Source: Streptomyces lomondensis
GTDB taxonomy: Bacteria; Actinomycetota; Actinomycetes; Streptomycetales; Streptomycetaceae
Reading direction: 5' to 3'
NCBI RefSeq assembly: GCF_014651035.1
Contig: NZ_BMWC01000010.1
Location: 124,001-188,000 of the forward strand
DNA length: 64,000 bases
Positions within the stretch are counted from its first letter, which is position 1. Every line of letters begins with the position of its first letter. The notes beneath the pieces were generated by a model. It was not told the origin of the DNA. It saw nothing but the letters and a program-made list of their open reading frames with translations, and ran no database searches. A program made the position numbers and the translations under genes. Shown here piece by piece: positions 33,795-42,209 of this stretch.

Positions 33795-35225
33795 ATGGGT
33801 AGGACACTCGCGGAGAAAGTCTGGGACGACCATGTCGTCCGGCGCGCGGAGGGCGAGCCCGACCTTCTCTTCATCGATCTGCACCTGCTGCACGAGGTGA
33901 CCAGCCCGCAGGCCTTCGACGGCCTCCGCAAGAGCGGGCGCACGGTCCGGCGCCTCGACCTCACCATCGCCACCGAGGACCACAACACCCCCACCCTCGA
34001 CATCGACAAGCCCATCGCCGACCCGGTCTCCCGGGTCCAGCTGGAGACCCTGCGCAAGAACGCCGCCGAGTTCGGCGTGCGCCTGCACCCGCTGGGCGAC
34101 GTCGAGCAGGGCGTCGTGCACGTCGTCGGCCCGCAGCTGGGCCTGACCCAGCCGGGCATGACCGTCGTCTGCGGCGACTCGCACACCTCCACGCACGGCG
34201 CCTTCGGCGCGCTGGCGTTCGGCATCGGCACCTCCCAGGTGGAGCACGTGCTGGCCACGCAGACGCTGCCGATGTCCCGCCCGAAGACCATGGCGATCAC
34301 GGTCGACGGCGAGCTGCCCGAGGGCGTTACCGCCAAGGACCTGATCCTGGCGATCATCGCCAGGATCGGCACGGGCGGCGGCCAGGGCTACGTCCTGGAG
34401 TACCGCGGCGAGGCCATCGAGAAGCTCTCGATGGAGGCCCGGATGACCATCTGCAACATGTCGATCGAGGCCGGCGCCCGCGCGGGCATGATCGCCCCCG
34501 ACGAGACCACCTTCGCGTACCTCAAGGGCCGCCCGCACGCCCCCGAGGGCGAGGAGTGGGACGCCGCCGTCGCGTACTGGAAGACGCTGAGGACCGACGA
34601 CGACGCCGAGTTCGACGCCGAGGTCGTCATCGACGCCGCCGAGCTGTCGCCGTTCGTCACCTGGGGCACCAACCCCGGGCAGGGCGCACCGCTTTCGGCG
34701 TCCGTCCCCGATCCTGCTTCGTACGAAGACGCATCGGAGCGCTACGCCGCCGAAAAGGCCCTGGAGTACATGGGGTTGGAGGCCGGCCAGCCGCTGCGCT
34801 CCATCAAGGTGGACACCGTCTTCGTAGGCTCCTGTACCAACGGACGCATCGAGGACCTGCGCGCCGCCGCCGAGCTGCTCAAGGGCCGCAAAGTCGCCGA
34901 CGGCGTACGGATGCTGGTCGTCCCGGGCTCCGCGCGCGTCGGTCTCCAGGCCGTCTCCGAGGGGCTGGACGTCGTCTTCAAGGAGGCCGGCGCCGAGTGG
35001 CGGCACGCGGGCTGCTCCATGTGTCTGGGCATGAACCCCGACCAGCTGGCCCCGGGGGAGCGCTCCGCGTCCACCTCCAACCGCAACTTCGAGGGCCGGC
35101 AGGGCAAGGGCGGCCGTACGCACCTGGTGTCGCCGCAGGTCGCGGCCGCTACCGCCGTGCTGGGCCACCTGGCCTCCCCGGCCGACCTGTCCGACGCCGA
35201 CGTCCGTACGCCCGCTGGAGTCTGA
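33795..35225 (+). CDS. leuC: 3-isopropylmalate dehydratase large subunit
   Basis: A 476-residue aconitase-family subunit that, with LeuD, isomerises 2- to 3-isopropylmalate in leucine synthesis. MGRTLAEKVWDDHVV starts the family; VVCGDSHTSTHGAFGALAFG is the signature. The three [4Fe-4S] ligands are Cys347 (GSCTNGRI), Cys407 and Cys410 (GCSMCLGM). GGAGGGAAC lies before the ATG. The leuD start is six bases after the stop. Expression is probably governed by the divergent ndgR. Confidence 0.97.
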   Translation: MGRTLAEKVWDDHVVRRAEGEPDLLFIDLHLLHEVTSPQAFDGLRKSGRTVRRLDLTIATEDHNTPTLDIDKPIADPVSRVQLETLRKNAAEFGVRLHPLGDVEQGVVHVVGPQLGLTQPGMTVVCGDSHTSTHGAFGALAFGIGTSQVEHVLATQTLPMSRPKTMAITVDGELPEGVTAKDLILAIIARIGTGGGQGYVLEYRGEAIEKLSMEARMTICNMSIEAGARAGMIAPDETTFAYLKGRPHAPEGEEWDAAVAYWKTLRTDDDAEFDAEVVIDAAELSPFVTWGTNPGQGAPLSASVPDPASYEDASERYAAEKALEYMGLEAGQPLRSIKVDTVFVGSCTNGRIEDLRAAAELLKGRKVADGVRMLVVPGSARVGLQAVSEGLDVVFKEAGAEWRHAGCSMCLGMNPDQLAPGERSASTSNRNFEGRQGKGGRTHLVSPQVAAATAVLGHLASPADLSDADVRTPAGV

Positions 35226-35231
35226 TCAGTC

Positions 35232-35825
35232 ATGGAAGCATTCACCACCCACACCGGCCGGGCCGTCCCGCTGCGCCGCAGCAACGTCGACACCGACCAG
35301 ATCATCCCCGCCCACTGGCTCAAGAAGGTCACGCGCGACGGTTTCGAGGACGGGCTGTTCGAGGCCTGGCGCAAGGACCCGTCGTTCGTGCTCAACCAGC
35401 CCGAGCGGCAGGGCGCGACCGTCCTGGTCGCCGGACCCGACTTCGGCACCGGCTCCTCCCGTGAGCACGCCGTCTGGGCGCTGCAGAACTACGGCTTCAA
35501 GGCCGTGATCTCCTCCCGCTTCGCCGACATCTTCCGCGGCAACTCGCTCAAGAACGGCCTGCTCACGGTGGTTCTGGAGCAGAAGATCGTGGACGCGCTG
35601 TGGGAGCTCACCGAGAAGGACCCGCAGGCCGAGATCACCGTCGACCTGGAGAGCCGCGAGGTGCGGGCCGAGGGCATCACCGCCGCCTTCGAGCTGGACG
35701 AGAACTCCCGCTGGCGGCTGCTGAACGGCCTCGACGACATCTCGATCACGCTCCAGAACGAGCCGGACATCGCCGCGTACGAGGCGAAGCGCCCGTCGTT
35801 CAAGCCGCGGACGCTCCCGGTCTGA
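35232..35825 (+). CDS. leuD: 3-isopropylmalate dehydratase small subunit
   Basis: A 197-residue swivel-domain subunit of isopropylmalate isomerase: RSNVDTDQIIPAHWLKKV, VAGPDFGTGSSREHAVWALQ and the ADIFRGNSLKNGLL loop. It forms a heterodimer with LeuC and is translated from the same mRNA, only six bases apart. A 15-base-pair hairpin 58 bases downstream ends the operon. Confidence 0.97.
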   Translation: MEAFTTHTGRAVPLRRSNVDTDQIIPAHWLKKVTRDGFEDGLFEAWRKDPSFVLNQPERQGATVLVAGPDFGTGSSREHAVWALQNYGFKAVISSRFADIFRGNSLKNGLLTVVLEQKIVDALWELTEKDPQAEITVDLESREVRAEGITAAFELDENSRWRLLNGLDDISITLQNEPDIAAYEAKRPSFKPRTLPV

Positions 35826-35883
35826 TCCGGAGCACGATCCGCCGCCTGCGAACAAGGCGACTTTCGGCCACCGCAACACCCCC

Positions 35884-35918
35884 GCTGTACCCCCGATCAG
35901 CCCGATCGGGGGTACAGC
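35884..35918. terminator. Terminator hairpin after leuCD
   Basis: GCTGTACCCCCGATC-AGCCC-GATCGGGGGTACAGC, a perfect 15-base-pair stem. Confidence 0.85.
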
Positions 35919-36052
35919 TGTGTCTACACCCGAACGGCCCTGCACGCCCCGACCGGGGCCGTCAACTTCCCACGTTATGCCGGTGGTTGCTGGGGTACGC
36001 GTGTGGTACAGCCGTGACTTCCGTGAGTGCCCGGAAGGCCGTTTGAGGCGGC

Positions 36053-36078
36053 AGTTGTCCCCTGCGCAGGCGACAACT
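36053..36078. promoter_or_regulatory. 26-bp near-perfect palindrome upstream of a small gene
   Basis: The site runs from AGTTGTCCCC through CTGCGCAG to GCGACAACT; 24 of 26 positions are self-complementary (only one symmetric pair mismatches). It lies 25 bases before the start of the 76-residue gene and just upstream of a -10-like CACAAT (36091-36096), so it probably is an operator. The remaining 277-base gap also holds the leuCD terminator. Confidence 0.55.
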
Positions 36079-36102
36079 CGCCCCAGATGGCACAATCTGT
36101 GC

Positions 36103-36333
36103 ATGGAACACGACGGCCAACTCGAGCTCTATACGGCAGTCGCGGGCCAACTCAAGGAAGCGCACGCAAGGGTGCGCGCACTGCAAGTCCCGGAGGGCGT
36201 ACGGATGGCGCTGACCCGGAAGCTGCTGGTCATTACGGCCGCGGCCAAGCACGATCTCGCCGACGCGGCAAGGCGGCTGGAGCGGTTCACCGCGGACCTC
36301 GACGAGGGGCGTCTCCCCGACGAGGAACGCTGA
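36103..36333 (+). CDS. Small conserved-type hypothetical protein
   Basis: A 76-residue, mostly helical, charged protein (MEHDGQLELYTAVAGQLKEA ... LADAARRLERFTADLDEGRL) with heptad-like spacing that suggests a short coiled coil. No known domain. ATG 36103 lacks a ribosome binding site, and CACAAT ends six bases before it, so translation from a leaderless mRNA is likely. The frame is open further upstream, but that stretch crosses the palindrome and terminator. It lies between leuCD and hupS, where I recall a small hypothetical gene in S. coelicolor too. Confidence 0.7.
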   Translation: MEHDGQLELYTAVAGQLKEAHARVRALQVPEGVRMALTRKLLVITAAAKHDLADAARRLERFTADLDEGRLPDEER

Positions 36334-36388
36334 ACCCGTCGACACCGTCGAGTTCGTTGCGGCGCAAGGGTGATAAGCCCGTTTCGTG

Positions 36389-36417
36389 TTTGATTTGCGG
36401 TATATATCTGCCTAACG
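36389..36417 (+). promoter_or_regulatory. Probable promoter of hupS
   Basis: TTGATT (36389-36394), 17-base spacer, TAACGT (36412-36417) in an AT-rich island (TATATA in the spacer). Start of transcription would be near 36424, with a leader of about 45 bases. Confidence 0.5.
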
Positions 36418-36469
36418 TGCGAAAAAGCTTGAACACTTTCGTTCTGGCGATGTCTCCGAAGGGGAAGAC

Positions 36470-37108
36470 GTGAACAAGGCGCAGCTCGTAGAAGCGATTG
36501 CCGACAAGATGGGCGGCCGACAGCAGGCCGCCGACGCTGTCGACCATGTACTGGACGCCATCGTCCGCGCGGTCGTCGCAGGTGAGAGGGTCTCCGTCAC
36601 CGGCTTCGGTTCCTTCGAGAAGGTCGACCGTCCGGCCCGCTACGCCCGTAACCCCCAGACGGGCGAGCGGGTTCGGGTCAAGAAGACCTCCGTTCCGCGC
36701 TTCCGCGCGGGCCAGGGCTTCAAGGACCTGGTCAGCGGCTCGAAGAAGCTCCCGCGCGGTGGTGAGGTCTCCGTCAAGAAGGCGCCCAAGGGCAGCCTGA
36801 CCGGCGGTGCCGGCGCGACGGTCAAGAAGGCCGCCGCGAAGAAGGCGACCACGAAGACGGCCGCCGCGAAGAAGACCACCGCGAAGAAGACGACGGCGAA
36901 GAAGGCCACCACCAAGACGGCGGCCGCGAAGAAGACGACGGCCAAGAAGGCGCCCGCCAAGACCACGGCGGCGTCCAAGACCACCGCCGCGAAGAAGACC
37001 ACCGCCAAGAAGGCCCCGGCGAAGAAGGCGACGGCCAAGAAGGCGCCCGCCAAGAAGTCGACGGCGCGCAAGACCACCGCCAAGAAGACCACCGCCCGCA
37101 AGAAGTAG
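36470..37108 (+). CDS. hupS: HU-family nucleoid protein with lysine-rich tail
   Basis: A 212-residue DNA-binding protein. Residues 1-90 are a standard HU domain (MNKAQLVEAIADKMGG, VTGFGSFEKVDRPARYARNP, VPRFRAGQGFKDLV). The remaining 120 residues are an H1-like tail made of KKTTAKK, KKAPAKK and KKATTK units. This two-part form is HupS of Streptomyces, which compacts spore nucleoids; a normal short HU is encoded elsewhere. GGGGAAGAC precedes the GTG. The tail DNA is a degenerate AAGAAG-rich repeat and may vary in length between strains. Confidence 0.93.
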   Translation: MNKAQLVEAIADKMGGRQQAADAVDHVLDAIVRAVVAGERVSVTGFGSFEKVDRPARYARNPQTGERVRVKKTSVPRFRAGQGFKDLVSGSKKLPRGGEVSVKKAPKGSLTGGAGATVKKAAAKKATTKTAAAKKTTAKKTTAKKATTKTAAAKKTTAKKAPAKTTAASKTTAAKKTTAKKAPAKKATAKKAPAKKSTARKTTAKKTTARKK

Positions 37109-37130
37109 GGCCGCTGGGGTACTCACGCGA

Positions 37131-37160
37131 CGGGCCGGACTCCGCATGGAGTCCGGCCCG
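37131..37160. terminator. Terminator hairpin after hupS
   Basis: CGGGCCGGACTCC-GCAT-GGAGTCCGGCCCG, a perfect 13-base-pair stem between convergent genes; probably bidirectional. Confidence 0.85.
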
Positions 37161-37179
37161 CGGCGTGTTCATGGAGTGG

Positions 37180-37383
37180 TCAGAGCGTCTGGAGTGTCAC
37201 CAGAGTGATCCGGAGGCTGTCCTTCGGGCCCTCCACCTCGATGCGGACCCGCTGCCCCGGGCGCAGCAGCCTGAGGCCGCCCGCGTCGAACGCCGCCGCG
37301 TCGAAGGGCACCGGGGTGCCGTCGTCCAGAAGCACCTGCCCGCTGCGGCTTTCGGGGTCGTACGTGTACGCGGTCGCCTGCAT
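37180..37383 (-). CDS. Small beta-rich hypothetical protein (OB-fold-like)
   Basis: A 67-residue protein, MQATAYTYDPESRSGQVLLD ... RPGQRVRIEVEGPKDSLRIT, resembling the short cold-shock/S1-like folds that are common in actinobacteria (GxVLLDDGTPVPF and LRPGQRVR blocks). No nucleic-acid-binding aromatic motif is evident. It starts nine bases after the cofC stop on the same strand, so it is probably co-transcribed. Function is unknown. Confidence 0.7.
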   Translation of the reverse strand: MQATAYTYDPESRSGQVLLDDGTPVPFDAAAFDAGGLRLLRPGQRVRIEVEGPKDSLRITLVTLQTL

Positions 37384-37392
37384 GGCCGCAGC

Positions 37393-38031
37393 CTACTGCC
37401 CGGGGATCAGCAACCGCGCGGCGGCCGCGGCCGTATGTGGGCCGACCCCCAGGGCCAGCGCGCTGCGCAGGTCGTCGCCGGTGTCCACGTCCTGGCGTAC
37501 GGAATCCACGGCGGCGAGGGACAGTTCCACGGCCCCGGACGCGCGGTGCCGGGCCCGGGAATCGGTGCCGAAGGCCGGGTGCAATTCGCGGCCCGGGGCG
37601 GCGGCCAGCAGAGTCGTGCCGATTGCGGCCGCGTCCGGGAGAAAAGCGCGCGGGAATTCCGCGGCGGAATCCAGTACCCGGGACAATTCCCGCGGGCGCA
37701 GCGCCGGCAGGTCGGCGTTCAGCGCGGCCACCGCACTTCCGGGACGGGCGGAACGCACGACCCCCGTCGCGTGCGCGAGGGCGGCGTTGAGGCCGCCGCC
37801 CGGCTCGTCGGGAACGATCGCGGCGCCCAGTGCGGCCAGCTCGCGGCCCGCCCGCGCGTCGTCCGTGACGACTGCCACATCACGCACCGCCGGGCAGGCC
37901 AGCGCGGCCGCGACCGTGTCCTGGGCGAAGGCCAGCGCCAGGTCCGGCCGCAGCCCGTCGTCCGCGGTGTCCGCAAGCCTGCTCTTGGCCTGGGCCAGGG
38001 GCTTCAGGGGTACGACCAGGGTCCACAGCAC
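37393..38031 (-). CDS. cofC: 2-phospho-L-lactate guanylyltransferase (coenzyme F420 synthesis)
   Basis: A 212-residue nucleotidyltransferase with the CofC/FbiD pattern: WTLVVPLKPLAQAKSRL at the start, VVTDDARAGRELAALGA, AALNADLPALRPRELSRVL, and HPAFGTDSRARHRASGA near the end. It activates phospholactate or phosphoenolpyruvate with GTP for F420 side-chain synthesis. The other F420 genes (cofD, cofE) are not in the window. It diverges from plsC with 158 bases between starts. Confidence 0.9.
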   Translation of the reverse strand: MLWTLVVPLKPLAQAKSRLADTADDGLRPDLALAFAQDTVAAALACPAVRDVAVVTDDARAGRELAALGAAIVPDEPGGGLNAALAHATGVVRSARPGSAVAALNADLPALRPRELSRVLDSAAEFPRAFLPDAAAIGTTLLAAAPGRELHPAFGTDSRARHRASGAVELSLAAVDSVRQDVDTGDDLRSALALGVGPHTAAAAARLLIPGQ

Positions 38032-38189
38032 AGGTGTTCCGTCCTCCTCTTGTCGCGGTCATTGTCACCCGGGGCATCGGGCGGGCGGCGTGTCGGGGCG
38101 TACGGTGTTCTCGACAGACCGGCGGCCTGGGGCGACACTTGTGCGGCCCCCCGAGGCCTCCGCTTCAGGCCCTAGAGGAAGGTGTCCGC

Positions 38190-38981
38190 GTGCCCCGCCG
38201 CAGAATCGGCTTCTGGTACCGCTTCGCCGCGGTGATCTGCAAACCGCCGCTGGTGGTTCTGCTCAGGCGGGACTGGCGCGGAATGGAGCACATTCCGGCC
38301 GAGGGTGGATTTATCACCGCGGTGAACCACAATTCGCACATCGACCCCTTCGCTTACGCGCACTTTCAGTACAACACCGGCCGCGTCCCGCGATTCCTCG
38401 CGAAGAGCGGGCTTTTCAAGAAGGGATTCGTCGGGGCCGCGATGCGCGGTACCGGGCAGATCCCCGTCTACCGCGAGAGCACGGACGCGCTCAGCGCCTT
38501 CCGGGCCGCGATCGAGGCCGTGGACCGCGGGGAATGCGTCGCCTTCTATCCCGAGGGCACCCTCACCCGCGACCCGCAGGGCTGGCCCATGACCGGCAAG
38601 ACCGGGGCCGCCCGCGTCGCCCTCCAGACCAAGTGCCCGGTGATCCCCGTCGCCCAGTGGGGCTGCAACGAACTGCTGCCGCCGTACGCGAAGAAGCCGC
38701 ACCTTCTGCCGCGCAAGACGCACCACGTGCTCGCCGGGCCGCCGGTGGACCTCACGCCGTTCTACGACCGTGAGATGACCGCGGAGCTCCTGAAGGAGGC
38801 GACCGAGGCCATCATGGCCGCCATCACCCGCCAGCTGGAGGAGATCCGCGGCGAGAGGGCGCCCGAGACGCCCTACGACCCGCGCCGGGAGCGGATCGAG
38901 CAGCGGCGCCGCACGCAGGCGCAGACACAGACGCACCAGAAGGCCGGGCAGACCGTGCAGGAAGAGGGGCTGGGCAAGTGA
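38190..38981 (+). CDS. plsC: 1-acyl-sn-glycerol-3-phosphate acyltransferase
   Basis: A 263-residue membrane-associated LPLAT enzyme that makes phosphatidic acid. The HX4D catalytic motif is in VNHNSHIDP (near residue 50); the acceptor-binding motif is FYPEGTLTRD; a third block is VALQTKCPVIPVAQ. The tail is Gln/Arg/Thr-rich and charged. GTG 38190 with AGAGGAAGG upstream is chosen. The next gene starts in a GTGA overlap, so plsC and gpsA, both in glycerophospholipid synthesis, are coupled. Confidence 0.93.
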   Translation: MPRRRIGFWYRFAAVICKPPLVVLLRRDWRGMEHIPAEGGFITAVNHNSHIDPFAYAHFQYNTGRVPRFLAKSGLFKKGFVGAAMRGTGQIPVYRESTDALSAFRAAIEAVDRGECVAFYPEGTLTRDPQGWPMTGKTGAARVALQTKCPVIPVAQWGCNELLPPYAKKPHLLPRKTHHVLAGPPVDLTPFYDREMTAELLKEATEAIMAAITRQLEEIRGERAPETPYDPRRERIEQRRRTQAQTQTHQKAGQTVQEEGLGK

Positions 38982-39988
38982 GCACACCGGTCAAGGCGGC
39001 GGTTCTGAGCGCCGGTTCGTGGGGCACGGCCTTCGGCATGGTGCTCGCCGACGCGGGCTGCGAGGTCACCCTGTGGGGGCGTCGCCCCGAGGTGGTGGAG
39101 GCGATCAACTCCACCCGGACCAATCCCGACTACTTCCCGGGCGTCGAGCTCCCGGAGAACGTGCGGGCCACGACGGATCCGGCGGAAGCCGCGGCGGACG
39201 CCGACTTCACGGTCCTGTCGGTCCCCTCGCAGACCCTGCGCGGCAACCTCGCCGAGTGGACCCCGCTGCTCGCCCCGAACACGGTCCTCGTGTCGCTGAT
39301 GAAGGGCGTCGAACTCGGCTCCGCGATGCGGATGAGCGAGGTCATCGACGACGTCGCCAAGGTCGGCCCGGACCGGATCGCCGTGGTCACCGGGCCCAAC
39401 CTGGCCCGCGAGATCGCCGCGCGGATGCCCGCCGCGGCCGTGGTCGCCTGCACCGACGAGGCCGTCGCCCAGCGGCTCCAGGCCGCCTGCCACACGCCCT
39501 ACTTCCGCCCGTACACCAACACGGACGTGGTGGGTTGCGAACTGGGCGGAGCCGTGAAGAACGTCATCGGCCTCGCCGTCGGCATCGCGGACGGCATGGG
39601 CCTCGGCGACAACGCCAAGGGCTCGCTCATCACCCGCGGCCTCGCCGAGACCACCCGGCTCGGCATGGCGCTCGGCGCCGACCCGCTGACCTTCTCCGGA
39701 CTCGCGGGCCTCGGCGACCTGGTGGCCACCTGCTCCTCGCCGCTGTCGCGCAACCACACCTTCGGCACCAACCTCGGCAAGGGCATGACCCTCCAGGAGA
39801 CCATCGCGGTCACCAAGCAGACCGCCGAGGGCGTCAAGTCCTGCGAGTCGGTGCTGGATCTGGCCCGTCGGCACGGCGTCGACATGCCGATCACGGAGAC
39901 GGTCGTCGGCATCGTGCACGAGGGCAAGCCCCCGGTGGTGGCCCTCAAGGAGCTGATGTCGCGCAGCGCGAAGCCCGAACGACGCTGA
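38978..39988 (+). CDS. gpsA: Glycerol-3-phosphate dehydrogenase [NAD(P)+]
   Basis: A 336-residue cytoplasmic enzyme that reduces dihydroxyacetone phosphate to sn-glycerol-3-phosphate, the backbone of phospholipids. The cofactor motif is SAGSWGTAFGMVLA; others are GPNLAREIA, the catalytic-Lys block GGAVKNVIGLAVGI, and GLAGLGDLVATC. Its start overlaps the plsC stop by four bases. Confidence 0.97.
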   Translation: MSTPVKAAVLSAGSWGTAFGMVLADAGCEVTLWGRRPEVVEAINSTRTNPDYFPGVELPENVRATTDPAEAAADADFTVLSVPSQTLRGNLAEWTPLLAPNTVLVSLMKGVELGSAMRMSEVIDDVAKVGPDRIAVVTGPNLAREIAARMPAAAVVACTDEAVAQRLQAACHTPYFRPYTNTDVVGCELGGAVKNVIGLAVGIADGMGLGDNAKGSLITRGLAETTRLGMALGADPLTFSGLAGLGDLVATCSSPLSRNHTFGTNLGKGMTLQETIAVTKQTAEGVKSCESVLDLARRHGVDMPITETVVGIVHEGKPPVVALKELMSRSAKPERR

Positions 39989-40047
39989 GCGACGCGAGGC
40001 CGCGGGCGCTGTCTCCGGGCCCTACCAACGGGTACCCTCATCGCGAT

Positions 40048-41205
40048 ATGAGCACCGAGAACCTCCCCCAGAGCCCCGAGCAGCCGCCTCGCAAGCCGCG
40101 TGTGGCCGTCGTGTTCGGCGGGCGCAGCTCCGAACACGGGATCTCCGTGGTCACGGCCGGCGCCGTCCTCAAGGCCATCGACCGGACGAAGTACGACGTA
40201 CTGCCGATCGGCATCACCCAGGACGGCCGTTGGGCGCTCACGACGGACGAACCGGAGCGGATGGCGATCGTCGACCGGCGCCCGCCGAGCGTCGACGCGC
40301 TCGCCGAGTCCGACGAGGGCGCGGTGATCCTCCCCGTCGACCCCGCCAACCGCGAAGTCGTCTACAGCGAGCCGGGATCGGTCCCCAAGGCGCTCGGCGA
40401 GGTCGACGTGGTCTTCCCGGTGCTGCACGGCCCGTACGGCGAGGACGGCACCCTCCAGGGCCTTCTGGAGCTGTCCGGCGTCCCGTACGTGGGTTCGGGG
40501 GTGCTCGCCTCGGCCGTGGGCCAGGACAAGGAGTACATGAAGCGGATGTTCACCTCCTTCGGGCTCAAGGTGGGCCCGTACGTGGTGATCCGGCCGCGGG
40601 AGTGGGAGCGCGACGAGGCCGCCGCCCGCAAGAAGATCGTCGACTTCGCCGGGGAGCACGGCTGGCCGCTGTTCGTGAAGCCCTCGCGCGCCGGTTCGTC
40701 GATCGGCATCACCAAGGTCGACGACCTCTCCGGTCTGGACGAGGCGATCGCCGAGGCCCAGCGCCACGACCCGAAGATCCTCGTGGAGGCGGCCCTGCGC
40801 GGCCGCGAGATCGAGTGCGGCGTCCTGGAGTTCGAGGACGGCCCCCGGGCCTCCGTCCCCGCGGAGATCCCCTCTCCCGAGGCGCACGCGTACTACGACT
40901 TCGAGGCCAAGTACATCGACTCCACGCCCGGAATCGTGCCGGCGCCCCTGACGCCCGAGGAGACGGCCGAGGTGCAGCGCCTGGCGGTCGACGCCTTCGA
41001 GGCGGCGTCCTGCGAGGGCCTGGTCCGCGCGGACTTCTTCCTCACCGAGGACGGCGAGTTCGTGATCAACGAGATCAACACGATGCCCGGCTTCACGCCC
41101 ATCTCGATGTACCCGCAGATGTGGCAGGCGAGCGGGGTGACGTACCCGGAGCTGATCGACCGCTTGGTACAGGCGGCCCTTCGCCGCTCGACGGGCTTGC
41201 GCTGA
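40048..41205 (+). CDS. ddlA: D-alanine-D-alanine ligase
   Basis: A 385-residue ATP-grasp ligase for peptidoglycan precursor synthesis. VVFGGRSSEHGISVVTAGAV opens the family; HGPYGEDGTLQG, KPSRAGSSIGITKV (ATP grasp), YYDFEAKYID and the metal ligands in INEINTMPGFTPIS follow. The active-site YYDFEAKY matches ordinary Ddl enzymes, not the D-lactate-type VanA. It begins 59 bases after gpsA. A T-run intrinsic terminator follows, partly inside the convergent gene. Confidence 0.96.
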   Translation: MSTENLPQSPEQPPRKPRVAVVFGGRSSEHGISVVTAGAVLKAIDRTKYDVLPIGITQDGRWALTTDEPERMAIVDRRPPSVDALAESDEGAVILPVDPANREVVYSEPGSVPKALGEVDVVFPVLHGPYGEDGTLQGLLELSGVPYVGSGVLASAVGQDKEYMKRMFTSFGLKVGPYVVIRPREWERDEAAARKKIVDFAGEHGWPLFVKPSRAGSSIGITKVDDLSGLDEAIAEAQRHDPKILVEAALRGREIECGVLEFEDGPRASVPAEIPSPEAHAYYDFEAKYIDSTPGIVPAPLTPEETAEVQRLAVDAFEAASCEGLVRADFFLTEDGEFVINEINTMPGFTPISMYPQMWQASGVTYPELIDRLVQAALRRSTGLR

Positions 41206-41227
41206 CCCACAGATCCAGACGTGCGCG

Positions 41228-41755
41228 CTAGGAGGCGATCCCCTCGGGGATCGCCTTTTTCACAGCAGAGGCCAGATCGATCAGAACACCGGAACTGTCC
41301 ACACCCCCCGGCACCGCGACCTCCACATAGGCCTCACGGTTCGCCGTGGTGAACCGGTACCCCCCGTCCCCCTGCTTCTCCATCAGCCAGTCCACCCCGT
41401 TCACACCCCCGGCGACCGCATCCGCGTCCCGCCCCTCCGCCACCTTCGGATCGACCATCTTCGGCGGCTGCGGCACACCGCAGCGAAGTATGATCGCCGG
41501 GCTGCCCCAGCCCGCCGTCAGCGCCGACGCGGGCTCGGGATCCTCGCGACGCTCACCGCCCACCTTCGCGGGCAGTACCTTGTCCAGGTTCCGGCACAGT
41601 TCCGTGACCTTCGCGTCCGGACTGGGAACCGCCGCCGACGCGCTGTCGTCTGCTGAGGAGCAGCCCGCGGCAGTGATCAACAGCGCGACAGCGGGCAGGC
41701 GGAGGACACCGCGGAAGACACAGCGGTGCCGGTGACGGAAAGAGTTCACCGGCAC
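41228..41755 (-). CDS. DUF3515 family lipoprotein
   Basis: A 175-residue predicted lipoprotein: basic N-terminus, hydrophobic LPAVALLITAAGC with the lipobox Cys near residue 32, then the DUF3515 domain (VTELCRNLDKVLPAKVGGER, WGSPAIILRCGVPQP, VDWLMEKQGDGGYRFTTANR). Two Cys in the domain may pair. Function is unknown; it sits next to ddl in streptomycetes. Its 3' end also encodes the ddlA terminator on the other strand. Confidence 0.85.
   Translation of the reverse strand: MPVNSFRHRHRCVFRGVLRLPAVALLITAAGCSSADDSASAAVPSPDAKVTELCRNLDKVLPAKVGGERREDPEPASALTAGWGSPAIILRCGVPQPPKMVDPKVAEGRDADAVAGGVNGVDWLMEKQGDGGYRFTTANREAYVEVAVPGGVDSSGVLIDLASAVKKAIPEGIAS
41234..41260 (+). terminator. Intrinsic terminator of ddlA, inside the convergent lipoprotein gene
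   Basis: GGCGATCCCC-TC-GGGGATCGCC followed by TTTTT: a textbook rho-independent terminator on the plus strand. It overlaps the last codons (AIPEGIAS) of the minus-strand gene. Confidence 0.9.
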
Positions 41756-41769
41756 AGGGTAGACGGGGG

Positions 41770-42003
41770 CTACAGATGCACGACCGGGCAGGTCAGGGTG
41801 CGGGTGATGCCGTCCACCTGCTGAACCTTGGCGACCACCATGCGGCCGAGGTCGTCGACGGTGTCCGCCTGGGCCCGCACGATCACGTCGTACGGTCCTG
41901 TCACGTCCTCGGCCTGGATGACCCCAGGGATCTTGCTGATCGTCTCGGCGACGGTCGACGCCTTGCCGACCTCCGTCTGGATCAGGATGTACGCCTGTAC
42001 CAC
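41770..42003 (-). CDS. Lrp/AsnC-type ligand-binding (RAM) domain protein
   Basis: A 77-residue protein that contains only the RAM effector domain of Lrp/AsnC regulators (VQAYILIQTEVGKASTVAET, VTGPYDVIVRAQADTVDDLG) and no DNA-binding helix-turn-helix. Stand-alone RAM proteins bind amino acids or partner with full regulators. It is encoded just upstream of the DUF3515 gene on the same strand (14 bases apart). Confidence 0.88.
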   Translation of the reverse strand: MVQAYILIQTEVGKASTVAETISKIPGVIQAEDVTGPYDVIVRAQADTVDDLGRMVVAKVQQVDGITRTLTCPVVHL

Positions 42004-42129
42004 GGAACCTCCAGGGCGGCCACGAGGATCATGTGGGGAAAAGGAACGCCACGGTATCGCGTTGCCGCTCGCCGCGGGGAGACCTGCGGGTACCGGGTCT
42101 TGCGCGCCGGGGTGCAGGTCCGGCAGAAC

Positions 42130-42140
42130 GTGACGGTCAC
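42130..42140. promoter_or_regulatory. Short inverted repeat upstream of thiL
   Basis: GTGAC-G-GTCAC is a perfect 5-1-5 inverted repeat, 70 bases before thiL, in the 206-base divergent gap. It is short enough to be chance. No TPP riboswitch pattern is visible. Confidence 0.25.
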
Positions 42141-42209
42141 TTCGACCGTAGCGAGGACTGAGATGCCTCGCGACCGGGCACGGACAGGGACAGAAGGGGA
42201 GAAAGGGAA

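Noticed and set aside
33722..35168. Minus-strand open frames opposite leuC
   Set aside because: Antisense to a textbook LeuC; no ribosome binding site or domain.
36640..37101. Minus-strand frame of repeated hydrophobic residues opposite hupS
   Set aside because: It looks like a membrane protein only because AAG-rich lysine codons read as Leu/Phe on the other strand.
42004..42209. TPP riboswitch before thiL
   Set aside because: No CTGAGA-type thi-box or matching stem pattern is seen in this gap.
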